Of a DNA stretch of 64,000 nucleotides, positions 56,488 through 64,000 are shown in pieces (within the stretch, counting starts at the first letter, position 1; the number at the start of each line of letters is the position of its first letter). Under the pieces are notes generated by a model, which saw only the letters and a program-made list of their open reading frames with translations, made no database searches and was not told the DNA's origin. Made by a program: the position numbers and the translations under genes. Source of the DNA: Erythrobasidium yunnanense (Eukaryota; Basidiomycota; Cystobasidiomycetes; Erythrobasidiales; Erythrobasidiaceae); assembly GCA_001600175.1 (NCBI GenBank), contig BCJC01000001.1, positions 4,449,652 to 4,513,651 of the forward strand, read 5' to 3'.

Positions 56488-57491
56488 ATGTCACGCAAGA
56501 TCTCAGCATTGAGTGCAACACAACCTGCAGCAGAGCCCGCAGTGTATAGGACCGTCTTTAGAGCTTCATGTAAAGGCTCATGTTCCAGCGCAAGTCGACG
56601 TGAGCTAGCTCAGCCTCCAGCACGGACGGTGTCGCAGAGTTCAGATAAGCCTGGAAATCCAGCACTTGGTGAGAAAGAAGTGACTGCCAGCCATACGCTT
56701 TCTCGGTCTCCGTCTGTCTCGAAGCAATCCCAGATTGAAAACCCTCAATACTGGGGTATGCCGGTGATTACGTACGAACCGCTTCCGCAAGATGTGGTGC
56801 TCGACTCCATACCTCTACCGGGAGCATCTGTACCGAAGATCTCGATGGCTCGTCATAGAGCGCATGTGGCCAAGAAGTATTCTTCCACGAAATGGTATAA
56901 CGGCATATATGGCGTTAAGTCCGGGCTGCAGGCCTTGAAGGGTACTCCGTCGGTCAAAGTGAGTGGCCAGGTGTCTTCTGATCGATTGTCTGGCTTATAT
57001 TCATGTCCGGATTCTAGATCATACATGCAAGGGTTTATCTTTTCTACGCAAGGACTCTTTGGCCCAGCGAATACATTGTCGATCTAGCTGATGCAAAGAA
57101 GAACTTGAGCTCGTATGGCGTCTTCCAGGGCGAGTTCATGAGGCTCTTCAAGTCGCACTTTGCGATTTCGGATGGCCGAGCGCGAGTCCTCTGCAAGGAG
57201 AAGCGTATGCCAGAGCCATGGATGGAGGTGCACATCGACGTCGCGGTCGAGAAAGAGACGCGCAATGGGAAGGAGGAGATCCGCGAAAGTGCTCTGGGAC
57301 TCTACAAGCCTATCGTACTCAATTCTTCGAAGATGGAGGAGATGAAACGGAACGGCGGGAAGTGTGGACCATGGATAGAAGAAGCAAAGAAGAATGAAGA
57401 TAGAGAGAGGAAAGATGAAGAAGAGAGACAGAAATGGAGCGACGGTAAGAGGCGTTGGCGGCTTCCACACCGTTCCCGCCAACAAGGCTAG
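56488..57491 (+). CDS. protein of unknown function, possibly mitochondrial
   Basis: About 315 residues in two exons. The intron (GTGAGTGG..TTCTAG, near 56961-57018) joins GTPSVK to IIHARVYLFYARTLWPSEY. The first ~60 residues are rich in Ser, Arg, Ala and Gln with few acids, like a mitochondrial targeting sequence. The middle (GMPVITYEPLPQDVVLDSIP; MARHRAHVAKKYSSTKWYNG; YIVDLADAKKNLSSYGVFQG) looks conserved and globular. The C-terminus is a charged helix (KKNEDRERKDEEERQKW). No family was recognised. It lies 125 bases before NOP56. Confidence 0.6.
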
Positions 57492-57616
57492 GCAAGCAGT
57501 CGCATTGTACTCGATATATCATTCATTGGAAGCTACTTTCTGAGGTATCGGCCTCGATATGACTTCTTGATGATATGGCTTCCCTTGAAATTCGACCAAC
57601 TCGAAATCAGGATACC

Positions 57617-59664
57617 ATGGCGACCCACGTAGGCTGACGATACAGGCTTCCGGCATTTGTTTAGCGTATTGACGTCCGCTTTCAGCTCCTCTTCGAGTCG
57701 TCGCTGGGCTATGCGCTCTTCACGTCGACTATGGCTGAGGAAATCGGCCAAAAGAGCAAGGCCGTCCAAGATCAGATTCAGAATCTCGCTACTTTCGGGA
57801 AGATGGTCCAGCTCAAGAGCTTCTTGCCGTTCAGGTGACTGCGCTGCGCCGTTTGGAGATACGTTTCGTACGCTCAAATTGCTGCTTTTTCTAGGGACGC
57901 TGCACATGCGCTGGAAAACGCAAATGATGTGTCTGAGGGTGATTAAAGCAGGTCTACACAGTCTTATAAGCATTATTAACAGTCCTTCACTGGCCCCAGG
58001 CGTCATCAACGACCACCTTCAATCGCTTCTCGAGCTCAATCTCCCTTCAAAAAAGTCGGCCGTCGTACTCGGTGTATCAGACCGTCAACTAGCAAGCAGC
58101 ATCAAGACCACACTCAACATTCCCTGCGATACCTCTGAGCGCTCCCTCGAGCTTATCCGTGGAATCCGTTTGCACGCAGAAAAACTGCTAAAAGGCTTGG
58201 AGCAAGGAGACGTAGGACGCTCGCAGCTCGGTCTTGGACATGCATACTCTCGCGGAAAAGTCAAGTTCAACGTCAATCGATCCGACAACATGATCATCCA
58301 GGCCATCGCTCTGCTAGACCAGCTCGACAAGGATGTCAACACTTTCGCTATGCGAGTGCGAGAATGGTACGGCTGGCACTTCCCCGAGCTAGTCAAGATT
58401 GTTCCCGACAACTACCAGTATGCACGCTGTGTCAGCTTGATCCAAGACAAGAACAATCTGCGGGACAAAGAGAAGGAGGACGAGTACGCAGAAAAGCTTG
58501 CCGAGATCCTTGACGACGACAATGTTCGTGCACGCAATGTCATCGATGCAGCAAGATCAAGTATGGGTACCGACATCTCTCCTATCGATCTCCTCAATGT
58601 CATCAACTTTTCCGAGCGTGTCACCAACCTGTTCGCATACCGCAAGTCGCTGCAGACGTACCTCAACGAGAAGATGTCGCTAGTCGCGCCCAATTTGGCG
58701 TCTCTTATCGGAGACACCGTTGGAGCCAGGCTTATCTCACATGCCGGGTCACTCACCAACTTGTCCAAATACCCTGCATCTACCGTACAAATCCTTGGAG
58801 CCGAGAAGGCGTTGTTCAGAGCGTTGAAAACTAAAGGTAACACACCCAAATATGGACTCATCTACAACGTAGGTCCCCTGTGATTTCCTTGTGATCTGCT
58901 GCCCTACTGTGCTTACACTATCTGCAGAGCACCTTCATCGGACGTGCTGGTTCAAAGAACAAGGGACGTATATCGCGCTTCTTGGCCAACAAATGCTCTA
59001 TCGCTTCGCGTATCGACTGTTTCGCAGGTGAGGCCTGTTGTTCGTTCTCTTGCTGGTACAAATGCTGATCAATTGTCAACCTACAGACTCGCCAACGACC
59101 AAGTTCGGTGAAGCGCTACGTGGACAAGTTGAGGAGAGACTAGCCTTCTACGAGACTGGGTCGCAACCGACAAAGAACAGCGCTGCTATGGAGTCTGTGT
59201 TGGCAGCTCTGCGAGCCGAGGCTGCGGAAGGTGCCGTAGTGGAAGTAGCGGTAGATACCACCGACAAGAAGTCAAAGAAGAGCAAGAAGCGCAAGTCTGA
59301 AGCCGTCGATGGTGGAGATGTGACGATGGAGGGTGTCGTTACAAACGAAGAATCAGTAGCTATCGACCCGAAAGACAAGAAGGTCAAGAAGAGTAAGAAG
59401 AGCAAGACGTCGGATGTCCCAGGTGCACCTCTGTCAGCTGCCCCGCCTGCCGACCAGAGTATGGCGGACGAAAGCATGGCTATCGACCAGTCTACAGTGA
59501 CGGAATCGGGCGAGAAGTCAAAGAAGAAGAAGAAGGAAAAGAAGGCTGCAGACGCACAGGCTATCGCAGAGCCGTCAGTGGCCGAGATGGTTGTAGACCC
59601 AGTAGAGGTAGATGCAAAGAAGGAGAAGAAGGACAAGAAGAAGAAGAGAAAGTCGGAAGCGTAG
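57617..59664 (+). CDS. NOP56: box C/D snoRNP core protein Nop56
   Basis: Exon 1 is only 12 nt (57617-57628, MATH) and joins [12 protein letters not shown] at 57686. Next come an exon ending at 57834 (FLPFR), an exon 57895-57938 ([15 protein letters not shown]), and a long exon from 58000. The conserved core is clear: [68 protein letters not shown], and the NOP domain motif [16 protein letters not shown] with [20 protein letters not shown]. The C-terminal tail has the Lys-rich KKSKK/KKEKK repeats of nucleolar Nop56. It binds fibrillarin and box C/D snoRNAs for rRNA 2'-O-methylation. The LLFE-type N-terminus separates it from Nop58. Confidence 0.93.
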
Positions 59665-60005
59665 TCACACTCTACCGTCTCTCCTTCTATCGTTCGTCTT
59701 GTTGATGTCGTGCCTGTTCGTTTCTGTACTATGTAAATTCAATACAGCCTACATGATAGTCATCGACTCAACATGTCAAGGAGGACCAACTCAGAGTGGA
59801 AAAGCCACATGAATTGATTGACATTTCGCGTCCATCAAGGACATGACAACAAGATACTGCCAAGACGAAGCTCACAGACAAATTTTGCTAATAATACACG
59901 TCACTACCAGGATGAAGAGACCTGCTTCCCTCTTTTGCCCGTTCTGAGAAAGATGATAGATGTCCAAAATGCTTCCGCTTCCAATGCTCGATACCTGTCT
60001 TCGCT
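59665..60005. other. convergent 3' spacer
   Basis: 341 bases between the 3' ends of NOP56 (plus) and the secreted protein gene (minus). No gene was recognised. Confidence 0.5.
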
Positions 60006-61528
60006 CTAGTGAGTAACGCCGATGGAGGTGTCGTTGTCGACGATGGCTGCGGCAGAAGCGTTCGCGACAACATCGACTGCACCCTTGACAGCAGCCTTGC
60101 CGTCAGCCACGGCCTTGGCAGTGACGGCAAGAGCAGCATCCAAGCAGAGGTTGACTCGTGCCTTGAGCTCAGCAGACAACGCTACGGAAGCCTTGACAGA
60201 AGCTTGAGCTTGAGCCTTGATGTCGGCGAGGAGCTGAAGGGAGGTCTTGACAGTCGCGGAGGTAGTTGCGATGGCCTTGGTCTCGGCATCAAGAGTGAGT
60301 GCAGCGGAAGCTTGGAGGATAGCGATGGCATGAGCCTTGACGACTGCCTCGAAGTCGACTGTGGCCTCAATAGCAGCACTGGCTTGAGCCTTGATATCAC
60401 CGACAACGCTTGCGGTCGCTTTGAGAGTTGCGCTCAGCGTAGCCTTGAGGTCGGCCTCAATTCTGGCGGAAGCATCGACGGAGGCATCGATGGCGCCGTA
60501 AAGAGATCCAACGAGAGATTGGCCGATGGAGACGACACCGTCGACAGCTACCTGAGTACCAGAAACGATGTCTTGGGCAGCATCGATAGTCACATCAACA
60601 AGTTTGCCGGTATCAAGGCAGAGACCGTTCTTGAGGCTCTGAAGCAACCACATAGTCAGCATATGTAAGGATCAAGGGGACTCGAACAGGCACTTACGAG
60701 AAGCTGGCCATCCTTGCAGACTCGAGGCTTGCAAAGCTTGGTAGTACTGTCGACGGCGCCAATCCGGGTGCAGAGAGACAGGTCGATGCATGCGCCGACA
60801 TAGGCAGCCTAAGCAGAACAGTCAGTAAGGAATAGAAAAGTGAGAGGCACTGAAGCTTACGAGATCGGAGTGAGCAGTCTGACCGAGGACCACAGTGCCG
60901 GCAGCGCAGACCTTGGGAACACAGACATTGTCGAAAACCTTGTTGGCTATGGTGTCACATTGCGAGGCCTTGACGCAGACTTTCTTGTCGCTGCCGGACC
61001 AGATGTAGTCGGTAGGACATTCGCAGATATCGGTGTCAATGCTCTGTATTCGCAGTCGAAGTCAGCCTATATTCGCATTGCATGATAGGACGAAGCACAT
61101 ACCAAGACAGACAGAGAAGGACATGCTTTAGGCAGGCAGACGCGTAGGCCCAGACCAGCGATTGACTTCCCGACAATCTCCTGGGTCTTGACGGCCAAGC
61201 ACGAGTCTACGCTGACGCAAGTGTTCGAGTCCAAGTTCAAGACTTTGGAAGAGTCGAGAGCGAGGCCTGCAACGTTTGCGACTGCGCCGAGGAGAGTCTT
61301 GCTTTGTACGAAGACGCAGGTGTTTAGGAGGGTGCATAGACCGGTCGAAGGCAGGCGATAGAATCCGACCTGGAAAGCAACGTGTCAGCAATGAAATCGT
61401 GGTGGACGAGGAGCCGCGCTTACTTGACAGCCCTGGTCGAGCAAGCTCCTCTGCGAGATGGGCAGAGCCGAGACTGAGCCGGCCAACAGGACGCTAGCGA
61501 CAGCGAGTTTGGATGACAGAGAGAACAT
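60006..61528 (-). CDS. secreted protein with Cys-rich and Ala-rich amphipathic halves
   Basis: The signal peptide is clear at the ATG at 61528 (MFSLSSKLAVASVLLAGSVS). The N-terminal ~230 residues carry many cysteines in a repeated spacing (CTLLNTCVFVQSK, CVSVDSCLAVKT, CLPKACPSL, CECPTDYIW, CVKASQC, CVPKVC, CIDLSLC, CKPRVCKDG), suggesting several disulfide-linked units. The C-terminal ~200 residues are a Cys-poor helix rich in Ala, Lys, Val and Asp with a loose repeat of the type LKATLSATLKATASV / DIKAQASAAIEATV. Four or five short introns separate the Cys-rich parts. I recognise no family. It may be a structural cell-wall or surface protein. Confidence 0.72.
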
Positions 61529-62015
61529 CTTGAAACGAGTGATAATGAGTGAGCGTGGAGTCAGAAAGTGTATTTGATGAGGCAGCAGGTCCGTATTCAA
61601 CTGAAGTAGTGGTGAAGAAACTGAAAGACTGTGAAAGCAGAAACTATTGACTGACTGAATTGAGAAGAGAAGAAAGAAGCAGAGTAGGAGCAGGCTTTTT
61701 ATGTTGCTTCGAACGACCCGAGGGGTCCTCCTCAGGGGTGGGAGAAGGAAAGGGGTCGGCCTGGAACGGTTGCCAGAGATTGTCAATTAACCCTGAAGAA
61801 TTTGTCTGAGAATCTCCAGGCCTGATGAAGCGGAGTTACAGAGGTATCGCGTCTCTGCAGAGCTCAAGGAGTGCCTGGACTTGACGACCTGGGAAGAGGA
61901 GGTGGGCCGCTCGATCTTTTTTCAGTTGCCTAACGCATGTTATGTAAAGCAATTGCGCATTGTTCGCTAATTGTTCGTATTGCTAGCTTCTCCATGCTTT
62001 TATCCTGCTTCATCA
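61529..62015 (-). promoter_or_regulatory. promoter of the secreted protein gene
   Basis: On the minus strand a TATA-like CATAAAAAG lies near 61694-61702, about 170 bases before the ATG. A pyrimidine-rich leader follows (the plus-strand purine run at 61659-61690). This resembles the promoter of the small secreted gene at 17765, so strong expression is likely. The remaining part up to 62015 holds the 3' end of the SND2-like gene. Confidence 0.5.
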
Positions 62016-62696
62016 TTACTTCGATACCTCCATCCGCTGATACCGCTTATCTCCCTTCTCATATCGAGCATTCATCTTCTGCTGTCGCTTGCTCATACCT
62101 TCTGTCGACTTTGTTTGCGCTTGTGCCTGCGACTGTGCTGCTTTCAGATTTGCTGCTGCTTGATCTTTCGCCTTGAAGAGGAAAGGAGCGGCGATCTTTG
62201 CGATCTTGTACGCTGCAAAGCCCGGAATCTGATGTGCAGATACTGTCAGATGCTTTGTACTTACAGAGAATCATGAGGGTACTTACCAATGCATAAAGCC
62301 ACCAAGCTTTTGAAGTAATTAAAGCGCCCGTCTGAGCTGCCCAAGTCACGAATACGACGTCCAGCATGTACTGCGTGAGTCCAGCTTGTCCGAGATCATC
62401 TCCTGCCGACTTTGCTCTCGGCGAGCCCATCGATACCAGCTGTGCATAGAGCGCTAAGGACGGTACTGAAGTGAGGATGTAGAGGAGGATATGGGAGCGG
62501 GTTCTTTGTGACGAGAAGAGGAGGAAGCAGAGTAGTTGGAGGAGCTGCGAGCGGACAAAGTCAGTCAGTTTCGGTCCAGCTTTCTTGACGCAGGCAGGTC
62601 GCATGAATGTACATGAGTAATGAGGAATCCGTATTTGAGCATGGCTAATGTCGACGCATTTTCAGCTGCAATACGCTTATCGCTCTTGTTGGCCAT
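62016..62696 (-). CDS. SND2: SND2/TMEM208 ER-targeting membrane protein
   Basis: Starts MANKSDKRIAAENASTL at 62696. The first intron (GTACAT..TCGCAG) joins GFLITH to LLQLLCFLLFSS, and the second joins WWLYAL to IPGFAAYKIAK. The order matches TMEM208/Snd2: the N-terminal KRIAAEN helix; hydrophobic segments (LLQLLCFLLFSS and ILLYILTSVPSLALY); the conserved acidic-Gly stretch DDLGQAGLTQYMLDVVFVTW; a further membrane segment; and the basic tail GMSKRQQKMNARYEKGDKRY. The family helps insert tail-anchored and other SRP-independent proteins at the ER. It is transcribed away from ENP2 with only ~51 bases between start codons. Confidence 0.87.
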
Positions 62697-62747
62697 CTTT
62701 GAGTAGGTCTAAGGTCATCCTTGTAATCACTTCAAGACTTTTGGTCC
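62697..62747. promoter_or_regulatory. 51-base divergent promoter, SND2 / ENP2
   Basis: The start codons of SND2 (minus, 62696) and the inferred start of ENP2 (plus, 62748) are only about 51 bases apart. If the ENP2 first exon is right, both leaders must overlap or be extremely short. Confidence 0.45.
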
Positions 62748-64000
62748 ATGGTCGTCAATCTCGCGTCGACGGGGTCTAATGCAAGCTTCAAGACATCTCT
62801 AAAGCACCTTTAAACATGATAATAACACTTTCCTTCAACAGGCTCGTGTTTATATTGTAAATGGTGCAAACCTGTCGGTACCGGACTGGCTCGCGCCCAA
62901 GAAGAAGGGCGAACGTCGCAGAAGAAACAAAGCTGACAGCGAACAGCAAGGACTACGCCTGATTCAGGTAGATTGACTGATTATGATGCCGGTCAGGTGA
63001 AGATTCTGACTCTCGTGGCCATTTTATCAGGACTTTGACTTTCCTGAAGCCAGCAACAAGATCAAGACTACCAGAGATGGCCAGTACTGTCTCGTTACTG
63101 GAACATACAAGCCGCGCTTGAAGATATACGACCTCGTCGAACTCGGACTGAAGAGCGAGCGAGTGACAGACTCTGAAAATGTAGACTTTGCAATCCTATC
63201 CGATGACTGGACCAAGACACTCCACTTGCAAGCAGATAGAAGCTTGTCGGTCCATACTGCGGCGTCAGTCTTCTATTCGACGAGGATACCGAAACATGGA
63301 AGAGCGCTCGCATACCATTTTCCTTCATGCGATGCTCTAGTCGGAGCGCAGGGCAATCAGATATACAGGTTGAACCTCGACCAAGGTCGTTTCCTCAACT
63401 CGCTTGAATGCCAGACATCCGTAGCAGGCGTGAATGCGCTAGACCTCAATCCAGCGCATGGCCTGCTAGCATGCGGTACAGAAGGCATAGATACGCCAGG
63501 GACTGTGGAATTCTGGGACTTGAGGTCGCGGCGGCGAGCTGGAATTCTCGAAATGCCTGCTTCGCAACTGCAAGGAGCAACTTCTTTCTCGGCAGACGGG
63601 GTTGATGCACCATTGTCAGTCACCTCTCTCGCATCGCGTACCGATGGTCTCAATCTCGCAGTCGGTACCTCTTCTGGCCACACCCTTCTATACGATCTAC
63701 GAGCCAACGCACCTTACACAATGAAAGACCAAGGCTACGGCATGCCCATCAAGAAGATCGAATGGTGCTATTCTTCAGCTTCTACAGACTCGAACGAAGC
63801 AGGTGGCTACGTAGCGACTGTCGATGCGAAAGTCATGAAGATCTGGGGCGCGCAGTCTTCCAACAATCTCATCTCCATCAACCCGCCCAACGACATCAAC
63901 GATATGCACATCTATCCTGGTTCCGGCCTCGTCATGCTCGCGAACGAAGCTTCGCCCGTCACTGCATACTATGTACCTCAGCTTGGCCAAGCACCGAAAT
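62748..64000 (+). CDS. ENP2: Enp2/NOL10 ribosome biogenesis WD40 protein, 5' part
   Basis: The N-terminal part continues past the right edge. From exon 2 the match is clear: ARVYIVNGANLSVPDWLAPKK, then after an intron DFDFPEASNKIKTTRDGQY, VTGTYKPRLKIYDLVELGLK, TDSENVDFAILSDDWTKTLH, RIPKHGRALAYHF, GAQGNQIYRLNLDQGRFLN, TPGTVEFWDLRSRRR, KDQGYGMPIKKIEW and NPPNDINDMHIYPGSGL. Enp2 is a WD40 protein of the 90S pre-ribosome (SSU processome) needed for 18S rRNA processing. The first exon is not certain. An ATG at 62748 with a short exon (MV) spliced before ARVYIV keeps the frame, but other starts are possible. Confidence 0.85.

Noticed and set aside
57629-57999. Box C/D snoRNA in NOP56 introns, as in vertebrates
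   Set aside because: The three small introns are ~57-61 bases and show no convincing C and D boxes with a terminal stem.
57617-59664. Identification as NOP58
   Set aside because: The N-terminus [12 protein letters not shown] with [12 protein letters not shown] and the Lys-rich tail fit Nop56 better than Nop58.
60009-60668. 219-codon open frame on the plus strand opposite the secreted protein gene
   Set aside because: It mirrors the Ala-rich repeat of the real gene. Biased codon use in that repeat removes stops on the other strand. It has no homology or splice logic.
60669-60690. tRNA B-box-like GTTCGAGTCC on the minus strand
   Set aside because: It lies inside a short intron of the secreted protein gene. 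No A box, acceptor stem or anticodon arm is found nearby.

Overview
The window looks like a gene-dense fungal nuclear chromosome, most likely from a basidiomycete. Genes are broken by many introns of roughly 45-80 nt with GT..AG ends, and the recognisable proteins are fungal orthologues: SKI3, Sec7, SRP receptor alpha, Rieske protein, NOP56, ENP2, a SND2/TMEM208 homologue, an Atf1-type bZIP and a paxillin-like LIM protein. A Pucciniomycotina or Mixia-like yeast is possible, but that is a guess. No rRNA, tRNA, transposon or CRISPR array was recognised.

Positions 0.4-38.5 kb hold a glycan-synthesis neighbourhood interrupted by ordinary genes. The left part (0.4-9.9 kb) carries a GT2-like/GT4 fusion glycosyltransferase (copy A), a GT92-type glycosyltransferase, a membrane-anchored GH27 alpha-galactosidase and an alpha/beta hydrolase. 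The middle (10.2-23.7 kb) holds a LIM protein, SKI3, a small secreted protein, an SGNH/PC-esterase-like membrane protein and an Atf1-like bZIP factor. The right part (24.3-38.5 kb) carries a polysaccharide pyruvyl transferase, a GT8 glycogenin-like transferase, copy B of the GT2-like/GT4 fusion, a diverged third fusion (copy C), a second GT92 and a second alpha/beta hydrolase. Nearly all of these enzymes begin with an uncleaved N-terminal membrane anchor, as Golgi type II enzymes do. The set reads as a pathway that builds, pyruvylates, perhaps acylates and trims a secreted or cell-wall polysaccharide.

Copies A and B form an inverted repeat of about 3.3 kb. Both are intact, with six exons of identical lengths (913 residues each), and their 5' ends face each other across about 24.8 kb. 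Intron 5 and intron 1 are identical between the copies while intron 4 is strongly diverged, a mosaic that suggests gene conversion. Recombination between the arms would invert the interior and exchange the two promoters.

The right part of the window (38.8-64 kb) is mostly housekeeping: Rieske protein, two small conserved or unknown genes, SRP receptor alpha, Sec7, an SVOP-like transporter, an unrecognised gene, NOP56, a large secreted Cys- and Ala-rich protein, SND2/TMEM208 and the 5' part of ENP2/NOL10, which runs off the right edge.
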